From contig JAEXDA010000003.1 in the NCBI GenBank assembly GCA_023401925.1, positions 5,128 to 69,127 of the forward strand: a stretch of DNA of 64,000 nt, given 5' to 3'. Every line of letters begins with the position of its first letter. Position 1 is the first letter of the stretch. Positions 43,949 through 52,681 of this stretch are shown here, in pieces. A program made the position numbers and the translations under genes. The DNA is from Bacillota bacterium. GTDB lineage: Bacteria > Bacillota > UBA4882 > UBA8346. The notes beneath the pieces were generated by a model, which was given only the letters and a program-made list of their open reading frames with translations, had not been told where the DNA came from and did not search any database.

Positions 43949-44910
43949 TGTTTCTGCCATCCTTTGCTTAAAGTTGTATGAATACATTCCATGGTTACCT
44001 GTTTCTCCAATTCTACAATGGTCTGATATTCGGCGGCCTGCGAACCCGATGTCATTACATTGGCCGTACCGGCAGCCACTGCCAGCCGGATCGCCTTTTC
44101 AAAGTCATCGCCTCTTTCGAGGGAGTATGCAAGGGCGGCCACCATCGAATCTCCGGCTCCCACCGTACTTTTAACTTCTACATCCATCCCGTGGGCCATC
44201 ATCGAGCAATCCTTATTGATAAAAATGGCTCCCTTCTCTCCCAAGGAAACCACGATTTGTTCAATACCGTATTGCTCGATTAAACCGCGGGCCAATTTTT
44301 CTCCTTGACGAATATCCTGAATTTCCGTTCCAAAAAAGCTTTCCAACTCATGGATATTCGGTTTAACCAGAAAAGGACCCGCTGCAATACCGCGTTTGAG
44401 CAATTCACCGTCGGCATCCAAAATCGTGAGGGCTCCTTTCTGTTTGGCAGCAGTAATCCATTCACCATAAATACCCTTATCGACATTGACCGGAACGCTG
44501 CCTGAAAAGACCACTACCGAATCTCTTCCCAGATCATCAAGGACCTTTTGTTTTAAAATCATCATATCTTCGCTGGAAACCTCAGGACCCGGTTCATTAA
44601 TATCGGTATTGGTTCTTTTATTGGGATCAATCACTTTTAGATTGGTACGGGTCTCTCTTTTGATGAAATGGAAATCATTTTCGATCCCGATATGGTCTAG
44701 GTAATCTTTAATGAAATTTCCGGCATTGCCGCCTAAAATCCCCACTGCTTTGCTATTTCCACCCAGGCTCCGAATTACTTTGGAAACATTAATTCCTTTT
44801 CCACCGGCGTCATATCGCAGCGAGGACACCCGGTTGACGTTTCCGACCTGAAAATCGGCGATTTCTACCGTTTTGTCCACGGCCGGATTGAATGTAATGG
44901 TAATAATCAT
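43945..44910 (-). CDS. fruK: 1-phosphofructokinase-type PfkB kinase
   Basis: 321 residues. MIITITFNPAVDKTVEI, DAGGKGINVSKVIRSLGG, TDINEPGPEV and the catalytic TVGAGDSMVAAL (Asp254) match 1-phosphofructokinase closely; LacC-type tagatose kinases are the nearest alternative. It would phosphorylate fructose-1-phosphate to fructose-1,6-bisphosphate. AAGGGG lies five bases before ATG 44910. No fructose-specific PTS (fruA) is in the window, so its substrate probably comes from the adjacent dehydrogenase. Overlaps the next gene by four bases. Confidence 0.9.
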   Translation of the reverse strand: MIITITFNPAVDKTVEIADFQVGNVNRVSSLRYDAGGKGINVSKVIRSLGGNSKAVGILGGNAGNFIKDYLDHIGIENDFHFIKRETRTNLKVIDPNKRTNTDINEPGPEVSSEDMMILKQKVLDDLGRDSVVVFSGSVPVNVDKGIYGEWITAAKQKGALTILDADGELLKRGIAAGPFLVKPNIHELESFFGTEIQDIRQGEKLARGLIEQYGIEQIVVSLGEKGAIFINKDCSMMAHGMDVEVKSTVGAGDSMVAALAYSLERGDDFEKAIRLAVAAGTANVMTSGSQAAEYQTIVELEKQVTMECIHTTLSKGWQKQ

Positions 44911-44937
44911 TTTTGCCCCTTAGAACGTTAGTGATAG

Positions 44938-47073
44938 TTAATTCACAAAATACTTGTTATACTTGAGTTTGTAGAACTCATCCAAAACATTGGCCAGTCT
45001 ATCCAAGGCATCTTCCGGCGTTCCGGTGACTAACAACGTGATAAAATCGGGTTTTTCAATCAGGGTTTCATTGACGAAACTGACCGTTTCAAGCAGATAG
45101 GGGTTACAGTTTTGCGGCGCCGCAATCACAATTCCCACACGGGCGCGGGCCTGTTCACCCTGTAGGTTTGAAGCCAAAAAACCCTTGTCTAGCTTGAGCA
45201 CTCCAAAATAAAGATGCTCGACCGCTTCCGTCCGGCAATGCAACAACAATATCCCATGTTCGGCAATATAGGTGCCGCCTTTGGCTTCTCTTTCCAAAAA
45301 CGCCGATTCCAACCTTTCCCTGTTGGCTGCGGTCAATGAAAAATCCCTGCTCACTTCGGAAATTAAGGCCTCGATATTCCCGGCCCGGGGATTTTCTTTC
45401 ATGAAAAAATGGTCTAAAATCTCGGTGACTGCCTGCCCATACTGGTTCAATTCTTGCATTTTATCCTTAAGGTTCAGTGTTTTTTTACGAAATTGCGGCA
45501 CAAGGGCGGAAGTTTCCTTCAGCTGTTCCAGCAATTGAAGGATGTTCCGTTTGTCTTCCTCAAAAAGGAGCGGATTTACCATCACCACCGGTACGGGACT
45601 TTTGGCGATACCCACCGTGGAAATAATCAATTCGATTCCCTGTTCCCGCAGCCAGCCTTCTTCAATATCCAAGGCCGAGGTAACCTCAACGATATCAATA
45701 TTTTCAAATTCCTTTTCGATTTTGGCCGCAAGCAACCGGGAAGTTCCGATACCGGTTGCACAGGCAATGGCTGTCCGGTAAATATGTTTGGATACGATTT
45801 CATTTTTCTCGATAGCTGCCCCAAGATGCATTGCAATATAAGCGATCTCCGCTTCCGGTATTTTCATGTCGATTTGTTTTTCGATACCTGCTACACATTT
45901 GGCCGCCAATTCCAGCAACTTGGGATAATGGGCCTTAATGGAATCATAAAGCGGATTCCTGATTTCCAATTTCATCCGCAACCTGCTCAGAGCGGGCCCC
46001 AGATGATTGACCAGTCCGCTTGATAGTTTTTCGTTTTGGGACAGTAACTTACCGGTCTGGGCTTCCGCAACCCGGATAATTTCATTGGCAAACCTTAGAA
46101 GATCTTCATCTTCAACGGTATGATGAGTGAGGGCGCCGCTCATTCCTCTGTTTTTCGTTCCTTTAATATGCATTGCAATATAGCCGATTTCATCCTCGGG
46201 AATCTTGATCGCAAACAAGCTTTCCATTTCCAAGGCCAGCTTTGCCGCTGATGCATACTCTTTGCTCTGTTTCAATTCTTCCATGAACTGCCGGTTCATG
46301 ACGATATCTTCGTTTTGAGTAATCCGTTGAATCGCGATTGCCAGGTGCACTATCAGTCCCACATAGGCACTATCGGCCAGTTTTTGCCCGGTATTTTCCT
46401 CCAGACCCCGGATCAATTTTTCCAACTGGTGGATGGTATTATTATTAAGCAAGTTTAACAGCCGGTTCCTGGCGAGCAACTCCGTATGGCTGACCGGTAC
46501 GGGTTGTTTGATATTATTCCCCTCAAGCAGGCCGTATAGATAATTTTCATTGATATTCTCATAGATCAAACTAATCATGCATTTGCGGATATTGTCTTCT
46601 TCCCCGGTGATATAAACTCCTAATCCTTGTTTTCTTACCAGGGTCAATTGATGCTGATTCAGCCATTCCTCAACCTTGTCCAAATCATTACTTACGGTGC
46701 CCTCCGTAATATTCAGGATTTTAGCGAAGGTATATAATTTAACCGGCTCCTGGTTTTGCAACAATTCGCTGCAAATAATGGTTTGGCGCTCCTTGGGCAT
46801 ATAAATCCGTTCTTCTTTTTCTTCCCCCAAAAGATGAATGATTTCTTCACGGTCTTCCTGGTTTCCCCAGACCTTAATGCCGACGCCGGCCTTTTTTACT
46901 AATTTACAGCCTTTTTTGGCGAGCCATTCCTGAACCGCCGGTAATTCCCGGAGTACAGTCCGGCTGCTGATCCCAAGGCCTCTGGCAATTTCGGTCACGG
47001 TGATATAATCGCTTTCATTGCAGATGCGCTGTAAAATACTTTTAACTCTTAATTGAATCGTAGCTTCCTGCAT
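44938..47073 (-). CDS. mtlR: PRD-containing transcriptional activator MtlR
   Basis: 711 residues. Two N-terminal helix-turn-helix segments (about 20-60 and 110-150), PRD1 (about 205-310, His243 and His302 in YIAMHIKG), PRD2 (about 320-425, His357 and His416 in YIAMHLGA), an EIIB-like domain with Cys438 in AIACATGIGTS, and an EIIA-like domain with His606 and His612 in AEHGILLLHC. This is the domain order of MtlR, which is controlled by phosphorylation from HPr and from the mannitol PTS. ATG 47073 has AGGAGGG just upstream; an earlier start at 47169 is unsupported. It sits inside the operon it should activate. Confidence 0.9.
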   Translation of the reverse strand: MQEATIQLRVKSILQRICNESDYITVTEIARGLGISSRTVLRELPAVQEWLAKKGCKLVKKAGVGIKVWGNQEDREEIIHLLGEEKEERIYMPKERQTIICSELLQNQEPVKLYTFAKILNITEGTVSNDLDKVEEWLNQHQLTLVRKQGLGVYITGEEDNIRKCMISLIYENINENYLYGLLEGNNIKQPVPVSHTELLARNRLLNLLNNNTIHQLEKLIRGLEENTGQKLADSAYVGLIVHLAIAIQRITQNEDIVMNRQFMEELKQSKEYASAAKLALEMESLFAIKIPEDEIGYIAMHIKGTKNRGMSGALTHHTVEDEDLLRFANEIIRVAEAQTGKLLSQNEKLSSGLVNHLGPALSRLRMKLEIRNPLYDSIKAHYPKLLELAAKCVAGIEKQIDMKIPEAEIAYIAMHLGAAIEKNEIVSKHIYRTAIACATGIGTSRLLAAKIEKEFENIDIVEVTSALDIEEGWLREQGIELIISTVGIAKSPVPVVMVNPLLFEEDKRNILQLLEQLKETSALVPQFRKKTLNLKDKMQELNQYGQAVTEILDHFFMKENPRAGNIEALISEVSRDFSLTAANRERLESAFLEREAKGGTYIAEHGILLLHCRTEAVEHLYFGVLKLDKGFLASNLQGEQARARVGIVIAAPQNCNPYLLETVSFVNETLIEKPDFITLLVTGTPEDALDRLANVLDEFYKLKYNKYFVN

Positions 47074-47203
47074 ATACCCTCCTAAAAAAATCAAGGTATA
47101 TTTCAACGGCTTTCCATGAAAACTCCGCTTTGGGCAGTCTTTCTTAAAACCGCCCAAAACAGAGTCCATTGAAAATTAACAATCCCTCATTGAACCGCCA
47201 TAA

Positions 47204-48631
47204 CTATTTTTGAGAAAACCTTTCCACCAATTGATCATACTCCGGAGCGTTGACAAAATTCTTGATCGAAATATGCTCGGCATGAGGCGCCATACTTTTA
47301 GCCCGTTCGCTCAGTCCTTCATGGGTAACCACAATGTCGGCATCGGCAGGAATATCCTCAATAGCGCAATTGGTCACTTCGATTTTCAGTCCCGCCTTCG
47401 TCAGTTTATTGCGAAGCATCGAAGCGCTCATGGCGCTGGAGCCCATTCCGGCATCACAGGCAACCACGATCTTGTTGACCATTGATTTGACACCCAGCCC
47501 TTTACTGGCGGCTTTCATTTCCTTTACCGTGCTTTGGGCCTCGCTTAACTCCTGACCGGAAAATTCCTTGGAACGCTTAATCAATACAGAGGCGATTAAG
47601 AAGGAAACAACGAATGATACCAATACACCGAACAACACCGTGAGCAACCCGCCCCTGGGCGCCATGACAATGTAAGCAAAGATGCTTCCCGGCGCCGGTG
47701 GAGCAATCAATCCCGCCCCAAGGAGCCCAAAGGTGAATACTCCGGACATTCCTCCCAAAATAACTGGTATTAACAGGATCGGATTCATCAGGACATAGGG
47801 GAAGTAAATTTCATGAATACCGCCTAAAAAGTGAATGATGATAGCCCCAGGCGCGGACTGTTTGGCCATTCCTTTTGAAAATAAAGCATAAGCAAGTAAA
47901 ATACCAAGACCGGGTCCAGGATTGGATTCCAGCATGAAGAAAATTGATTTGCCTGCTGCGGCAGCTTGCTGAATCCCAAGGGGTGAAAGAACCCCGTGAT
48001 TTATCGCATTATTTAAAAACAGGATTTTAGCCGGTTCGATGAAAATACTCGCCAGAGGCAACAATCCCGCATTAACAATGTTTTTAACCACATTGCCGAA
48101 TGCTGCAGTCGCTGCGGCAACAACCGGACCGAATGCCACCAGGCCCGCACAAGCTAAGAGCATTCCGATAATGCCGTCGGCGAAATTATTGACCAGCATT
48201 TCAAATCCGGCCGGTATCTTGCCGGCAGTGAACTTTTCCAATTTTTTAATGATATAGCCGCCCAACGGGCCCACGATCATGGCCCCCAGAAACATTGGAG
48301 TGCCCTCGGCCAGATTCTTAGCGCCACCGGCGCCCATCATGATCCCAAAAGTCGCCACGGCACCGACAACTCCCCCACGATGACCGGAGATAGCCCGGCC
48401 CCCGGTATAACCAATTAAAAGCGGCAACAACACCCTTAACATCGGATCAACCAGCTGCGCCAGGGTCTTATTGGGAAGCCAGCCGACTCCGATAAACAAT
48501 ACCGTAATCAATCCCCAAGCAATAATTGCACCGATATTGGGAAGTATCATTCCACTGATAAACCTGCCGAATCTTTGAACTCTATCTTTGAAACTGGTCT
48601 GGGAAGATAATGCGGTCATACTGGTACTCAC
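47204..48631 (-). CDS. mtlA: Mannitol-specific PTS enzyme IICB
   Basis: 475 residues. A multi-helix IIC domain (to about residue 345) with HFLGGIHEIYFPYVL (GIHEIYF is the substrate-site motif of MtlA), then a cytoplasmic IIB domain starting near 384, with phosphocysteine Cys392 in VVACDAGMGSS. Length and order match IICB-Mtl without the fused IIA. It takes up and phosphorylates mannitol or a related hexitol. GTG 48631 lies seven bases after GGAGGAG. IIA is the separate mtlF at 50741. Confidence 0.9.
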   Translation of the reverse strand: MSTSMTALSSQTSFKDRVQRFGRFISGMILPNIGAIIAWGLITVLFIGVGWLPNKTLAQLVDPMLRVLLPLLIGYTGGRAISGHRGGVVGAVATFGIMMGAGGAKNLAEGTPMFLGAMIVGPLGGYIIKKLEKFTAGKIPAGFEMLVNNFADGIIGMLLACAGLVAFGPVVAAATAAFGNVVKNIVNAGLLPLASIFIEPAKILFLNNAINHGVLSPLGIQQAAAAGKSIFFMLESNPGPGLGILLAYALFSKGMAKQSAPGAIIIHFLGGIHEIYFPYVLMNPILLIPVILGGMSGVFTFGLLGAGLIAPPAPGSIFAYIVMAPRGGLLTVLFGVLVSFVVSFLIASVLIKRSKEFSGQELSEAQSTVKEMKAASKGLGVKSMVNKIVVACDAGMGSSAMSASMLRNKLTKAGLKIEVTNCAIEDIPADADIVVTHEGLSERAKSMAPHAEHISIKNFVNAPEYDQLVERFSQK

Positions 48632-48728
48632 TTTTTTACTCCTCCTCTTTTTCCATTACTCAATTCTATCCTTAAATAACTTCCCTCTCATCTAGAATCG
48701 AGGGAGTATTCCAAGGCGGGTCCTGATT

Positions 48729-48995
48729 TTATAAGTCCTTCAATTCCTTTTCAAAAAACTGTTCCAGTCTTTCCATAGCCTCTGCCTGATCTGTGCCGGA
48801 AATTGAAATTTCAACATTCTTGCCTGCTTCGACACCCAGCGTCATTACTGCGATCAGGCTGGAGAGCGGTACGATTTTTTCATGATACTTCATGGTGATG
48901 CTGGATTGATAACCTCCCGCCAAGGACACCAGAATAGCAGCCGGTCTGGCATGCAACCCGATGGGAGAAGTAATTGTAAATGTTTTAGTCAACAT
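48729..48995 (-). CDS. ptsH: Phosphocarrier protein HPr
   Basis: 88 residues. SPIGLHARPA carries His15, the phosphate acceptor from enzyme I, and VPLSSLIAVMTLG carries Ser46, the HPr-kinase site, so catabolite control is likely retained. The start ATG overlaps the end of ptsI by 11 bases, with AAGGGG upstream. The order ptsI-ptsH is reversed from the usual ptsHI, and the genes lie within the mannitol operon. Confidence 0.9.
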   Translation of the reverse strand: MLTKTFTITSPIGLHARPAAILVSLAGGYQSSITMKYHEKIVPLSSLIAVMTLGVEAGKNVEISISGTDQAEAMERLEQFFEKELKDL

Positions 48996-50709
48996 TGAAC
49001 TGCCCCTTTATATAATTTGATATCTGACTTGCATCCTTCATTTCCATGACTTTTTCCGCAATTTCATGCGCCTTTTGACAGGATAGTTTGCGGATCATTC
49101 CTTTAATGGAGGGAATTGCCGAAGCGGCCATCGAAAACTCATCAAGCCCAAGTCCCAATAAAATCAGGGCATTTTCGGGGCCAGAAGCCATTTCGCCGCA
49201 CATTCCCACTGAAATCCCGGCCTGATGACCGGCATCGATTATCCTTTTGATGGAGCGCAAAACTCCGATATGCAAAGGATTGTACAGATAACTGATCTTT
49301 TCGTTCATCCGGTCAACCGCCAGCGTATATTGACACAAATCATTGGTTCCGATACTGAAAAAGTCGGCCTCTGCAGCCAGTAAATCGGCAATCATTGCGG
49401 CGGCGGGAGTTTCTACCATGATACCCACTGGAATATCTTTATCAAATGGAATGGCCTTCCCTTCCATTTCCATTTTCACTTCCGCCACGATTTCTTTAGC
49501 TGCCCGCAACTCTTCAAGGCCGGAAATCATGGGAAACATCACTTTCAAGTTGCCAAAAGCGCTTGCTCTCAAGATGGCCCGTAATTGGGTCTTAAATAGT
49601 TCCCTCTCTTTTAGACAAATCCGGATCGCCCGGTACCCCAAAAACGGGTTCATTTCCGGAGGAATGTCGATATTTTTGGGTTGCTTGTCGCCCCCTACGT
49701 CCATGGTCCTGATAATACAAGGCCGCATGCCCATAATTTCCGCAGCTCTTTTGTAGGCCCGAAATTGTTCTTCCTCATCCGGTAGTTGATTGCGTCCCAG
49801 GTAAAGGAATTCGGTCCGGAAAAGCCCGACACCGTCACCGCCATTTTCGAGCACGGCAAATGCCTCATCCGGTCTGGCAATATTTCCGGCCAATTCGATT
49901 TTAATACCATCCGTAGTCAGGGCCGGTTGGTCCTTTAATTTGGCGACTTCCTTGAATTTTTCAGCCTGCAGCCGTAATTTTTGATCATATTCCCTGATTT
50001 CTTCAGGATCAGGATTTACAATGACCACTCCTGCCACGCCATCCGCAATGACAGTCGTTTCCGCAGAAATACGCCGGATATCCCCACCGCATCCCACGAT
50101 GGCCGGTATTCCCAAAGTTCTGGCCACAATCGCGGTATGAGAGGTGACTCCCCCTTTTTCCAGTGCAATACCTTTAATATGTCCGGAATCCAAAGAAACT
50201 GTCTCAGCCGGAGACAAGTCCTCAGCAATTAAGATCACATCCTCCTCCAGCCGGGCCAGATTCATTCTTCCCCTACCTAAAAGCGCATCTATTACATGCT
50301 TTCCCACATTGACCATGTCATCGGCGCGTTGTTTCATATACTCATTGTCAATGGCCACAAACATTTCCCGGATTTTGTCAACAGCCTTCAAAACAGCGGC
50401 TTCGCTCGTTAATAACTCAATTTTGATATTCGTCTGAACCATCTCGCTAAACAGCGGATCGTGAATCAACATCTGATACGCTTCAAATACCAGCAACTCA
50501 TTTTCTCCCAATACTCCGGCAGCGCTATTTTTTATCGATTTAAGATACTCTCCCGCAGTGGTTAAAGCGTCTCTAAACCGCTTCAGTTCATTTTCAATTT
50601 CATTTCCGGCTATTTTCATGCCGGCAAATCCAGTAAGGTTCTCCGTTTCTCTATATATCAACGCCTTACCGATCCCGATTCCCGGCGAAGCCGGAATCCC
50701 TTTAATCAT
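48985..50709 (-). CDS. ptsI: Phosphoenolpyruvate-protein phosphotransferase (enzyme I)
   Basis: 574 residues. N-terminal HPr-binding and phosphohistidine domains with GGVTSHTAIVARTLGIPAIVG (His191), then the PEP-binding barrel with GVGLFRTEFLYLGR, MVETPAAAMIADLLA, FSIGTNDLCQYTLAVDR and SVGMCGEMASG. Complete general PTS enzyme. ATG 50709 follows AGGTGG by five bases; a GTG nine bases earlier is less likely. Placement between mtlF and ptsH suggests the operon carries its own phosphorelay. Confidence 0.9.
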   Translation of the reverse strand: MIKGIPASPGIGIGKALIYRETENLTGFAGMKIAGNEIENELKRFRDALTTAGEYLKSIKNSAAGVLGENELLVFEAYQMLIHDPLFSEMVQTNIKIELLTSEAAVLKAVDKIREMFVAIDNEYMKQRADDMVNVGKHVIDALLGRGRMNLARLEEDVILIAEDLSPAETVSLDSGHIKGIALEKGGVTSHTAIVARTLGIPAIVGCGGDIRRISAETTVIADGVAGVVIVNPDPEEIREYDQKLRLQAEKFKEVAKLKDQPALTTDGIKIELAGNIARPDEAFAVLENGGDGVGLFRTEFLYLGRNQLPDEEEQFRAYKRAAEIMGMRPCIIRTMDVGGDKQPKNIDIPPEMNPFLGYRAIRICLKERELFKTQLRAILRASAFGNLKVMFPMISGLEELRAAKEIVAEVKMEMEGKAIPFDKDIPVGIMVETPAAAMIADLLAAEADFFSIGTNDLCQYTLAVDRMNEKISYLYNPLHIGVLRSIKRIIDAGHQAGISVGMCGEMASGPENALILLGLGLDEFSMAASAIPSIKGMIRKLSCQKAHEIAEKVMEMKDASQISNYIKGQFNVD

Positions 50710-50740
50710 CACGACCACCTGTCTTCCATTTGGATAAGGC

Positions 50741-51271
50741 TTAGAATCGATTGGTGAATGCCTGAAAAATATAATCCCTGTCCCCAGTGGTAAATAATTG
50801 TTTCAGGGCTTCGCTTTCCTGGATAAACTCAGCCAGGGCCGAAAGGATTTTCAAATGTTGATTGTCTTTTCCGGCTATCCCCACCACCAGGTAGGCTTTC
50901 TCCCCTTCTTGATATTCGACCCCTTCTGGGAATTGGAGAATGCAAATGCCGCTATGAATAATTTGGTCTTTAGAATTTCCCACCCCGTGGGGAATCGCGA
51001 CTCCCTCGCCGATATAGGTTGATAAAACCTTCTCTCTTTCCTTCATCGCCGTAATATACTCCGACGTTACATATCCCCCGTCCACCAATAACTGTCCCGC
51101 CATTTCAATGGCCTCATTTTTGGTTACACTTTTGAGCCCGATACGGATACATTCGGGAATCAAAACTGTCTGCTCTTTATTGATCTGCTCCTGGTTCCCA
51201 TCCATTGCAGCATTTTCTTGAACTTCCGCTCTCTTTTGTTGCGTTTTTTTGTCCGAAAATAAAAAGCCCAT
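50741..51271 (-). CDS. mtlF: Mannitol-specific PTS enzyme IIA
   Basis: 176 residues. The IIA-Mtl domain starts at about residue 35 (ECIRIGLKSVTKNEAIEMAGQLLVDGGYV) and has the active His95 in GVAIPHGVG. The first 34 residues (Lys/Gln-rich) are an extension beyond the usual ~145 residues. ATG 51271 is preceded by GGGGAG. First gene of the operon, followed after 31 bases by ptsI. It passes phosphate from HPr to the IIB domain of MtlA and also to MtlR. Confidence 0.9.
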   Translation of the reverse strand: MGFLFSDKKTQQKRAEVQENAAMDGNQEQINKEQTVLIPECIRIGLKSVTKNEAIEMAGQLLVDGGYVTSEYITAMKEREKVLSTYIGEGVAIPHGVGNSKDQIIHSGICILQFPEGVEYQEGEKAYLVVGIAGKDNQHLKILSALAEFIQESEALKQLFTTGDRDYIFQAFTNRF

Positions 51272-51329
51272 CCTGATCTCCCCTTAATTTGTTGGTCCTG
51301 CTTGTTTCGATTATTGAATGGAATTCATT

Positions 51330-51345
51330 GCCAAACGCTTACAAC
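51330..51345. promoter_or_regulatory. Candidate catabolite-repression (cre-like) site
   Basis: CCAAACGCTTACA agrees with 11 of 14 positions of the cre consensus TGWAARCGYTWNCW, and HPr here keeps Ser46. It lies about 60 bases before mtlF. The remainder of 51272-51656 contains no gene. Confidence 0.35.
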
Positions 51346-51531
51346 ATTATTACGTTTTCGTTACCAATTTCCTATTTTGATTATAATCCGAGCTTATCAT
51401 TGATTTCAATGAATTGTTCCATAGTTTTGACACCAATAGTTCCTGTCAAAATCGAATAACTTATCTTACAAAGGGCTTCACTCTTTTGACAATGAGGACA
51501 TCGGTGAGAATAAAAGATATAAAACAAACCA

Positions 51532-51555
51532 GGCCTGCCGTTTACCCGGCAGACC
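51532..51555 (-). terminator. Terminator downstream of the first Spo0E-like gene
   Basis: Read on the minus strand, GGTCTGCCG pairs with CGGCAGGCC around a six-base loop, followed by TGGTTTGTTTT. It ends the leftward transcript of the gene at 51657-51821. Confidence 0.65.
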
Positions 51556-51656
51556 CGTTGCGTTTTTGTGGTATGTTTTTACAATGATTAAGCTTTGTAG
51601 AAAAACGCTTTTAAAAATGCCGCTCCATACCGAATAAATCCCTTTGAATCACTCAA

Positions 51657-51821
51657 TCACTCTTCTTCTCTCAATGCTTTATCGTACTCATTTAACAGCT
51701 CATCTAGCCCCAGTGCTACTTCCATATAGAGTTTATCAACGCTTTGTCTGATTTCCCAAAGTTGCTGCATTCTTTTTTTTTCCTCATCAATTTTTTTCCG
51801 AATGCTCATTTTATCAGACAT
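51657..51821 (-). CDS. Spo0E-like small protein (divergent), 54 residues
   Basis: A short gene with AAGGTG six bases before ATG 51821. Product: MSDKMSIRKKIDEEKKRMQQ..., then LYMEVALGLDELLNEYDKAL and an acidic end. The helix pair and LDELLNEY match Spo0E-family aspartyl-phosphate phosphatases, but the usual S-Q before LD is replaced by L-G, so phosphatase activity may be lost. Its neighbour (52075-52251) is a typical Spo0E. The pair is tandem on the same strand with an intervening terminator. Confidence 0.6.
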   Translation of the reverse strand: MSDKMSIRKKIDEEKKRMQQLWEIRQSVDKLYMEVALGLDELLNEYDKALREEE

Positions 51822-51903
51822 TTCTATCACCTTCCCTCATTTAGTGAAATCGGTATGAAAGGGCACAAAAATTAACTTTAAATAACGATTTTTGCCATAA
51901 AAA

Positions 51904-51927
51904 AAGCATCCTGAATTGAAGATGCTT
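51904..51927 (-). terminator. Terminator of the second Spo0E-like gene
   Basis: AAGCATC (51904-51910) pairs with GATGCTT (51921-51927); on the minus strand a run of T follows. About 150 bases past the stop of the gene at 52075. Confidence 0.7.
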
Positions 51928-52074
51928 ATGAAATAAAAATTCCACGGTTATAAAATATCAAAAACGCACCGGTTTATAATTGTTCTTGTAGTTTTTATTT
52001 TTACCTACATTACGTATTTTTCCACGCCATAAAATTTTCCAGAAAGCTCTTTCTTGCTGAAGATAAGCTCTGCT

Positions 52075-52251
52075 TTATTTTTTTTTCATTAACAACTTTT
52101 CATACTCAACCATTAAAGCATCTAAAATTTGACTGGCGCCTATTACCTCGGGATCGGTTAACCGATGGTTCTCAATGAGTTCACTGAGTTCTCGCCGCAG
52201 TTGTTGAATATGATTCTTTAATTCCTGAATATCGTCGGAAACCAAATTCAT
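52075..52251 (-). CDS. Spo0E-family aspartyl-phosphate phosphatase
   Basis: 58 residues. IQELKNHIQQLRRELSELIENH, then LTDPEVIGASQILDALMVEYEKLL: two helices with the SQxLD signature of Spo0E-type proteins that dephosphorylate Spo0A and delay sporulation. ATG 52251 has AGGGG only two bases upstream; TTG 52245 would have better spacing. A longer TTG start at 52275 has no ribosome site. Confirms a sporulating host with phosphorelay control. Confidence 0.8.
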   Translation of the reverse strand: MNLVSDDIQELKNHIQQLRRELSELIENHRLTDPEVIGASQILDALMVEYEKLLMKKK

Positions 52252-52324
52252 CACCCCTGAAAATATGATTTCCAAAAAGGCGAAAAAAGACTCCCAATTT
52301 CTCAGAAGTCCTACTAATTCTTTT

Positions 52325-52364
52325 TAGTGCGCGGGGAGGGGCTCGGTTTCTCGGCCTATAGATT
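52325..52364 (-). pseudogene. Remnant of a tRNA 3' half
   Basis: About 40 bases are roughly 75% identical (30 of 40, no gaps) to the 3' half of the tRNA-Arg gene at 53439-53515, same strand, from the CCA end to the anticodon arm. The acceptor, GGAGGGGCTCG and CCTATAGATT blocks are kept; the T-loop is lost. It could be a decayed tRNA or the att copy left by an element once inserted in the tRNA gene. Confidence 0.4.
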
Positions 52365-52570
52365 TCTATCAAATTTAATAAAAGGGATATATGGAAAATT
52401 CATAACCAGAAATATATTCTACTCTCGTTAAGTCCTTTGATAAGTATCCATATTTGATCAAAAATAATTTAGCGCCATCCCAAGACAACGCCTTGTCAAA
52501 AAAATCAATCCGGGAGCAACAAATTTATCTAATGGATATTCTATAGCACCCCTATGAATCTTCAAAGCAC

Positions 52571-52599
52571 TTGTTATCATTAAACAATTAGTGTATATT
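52571..52599 (+). promoter_or_regulatory. Promoter of the nitroreductase gene
   Basis: TTGTTA (52571-52576), a 17-base spacer and TATATT (52594-52599), 82 bases before the ATG. The rest of 52252-52681 is AT-rich without a gene apart from the tRNA remnant. Confidence 0.55.
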
Positions 52600-52681
52600 T
52601 AATTATAACAGATTGTGCCCGGATGAAGCGGCGGCATTATTTTGTTAAGGTTGAAATCCATAACAACGGAGGTTCATTATT

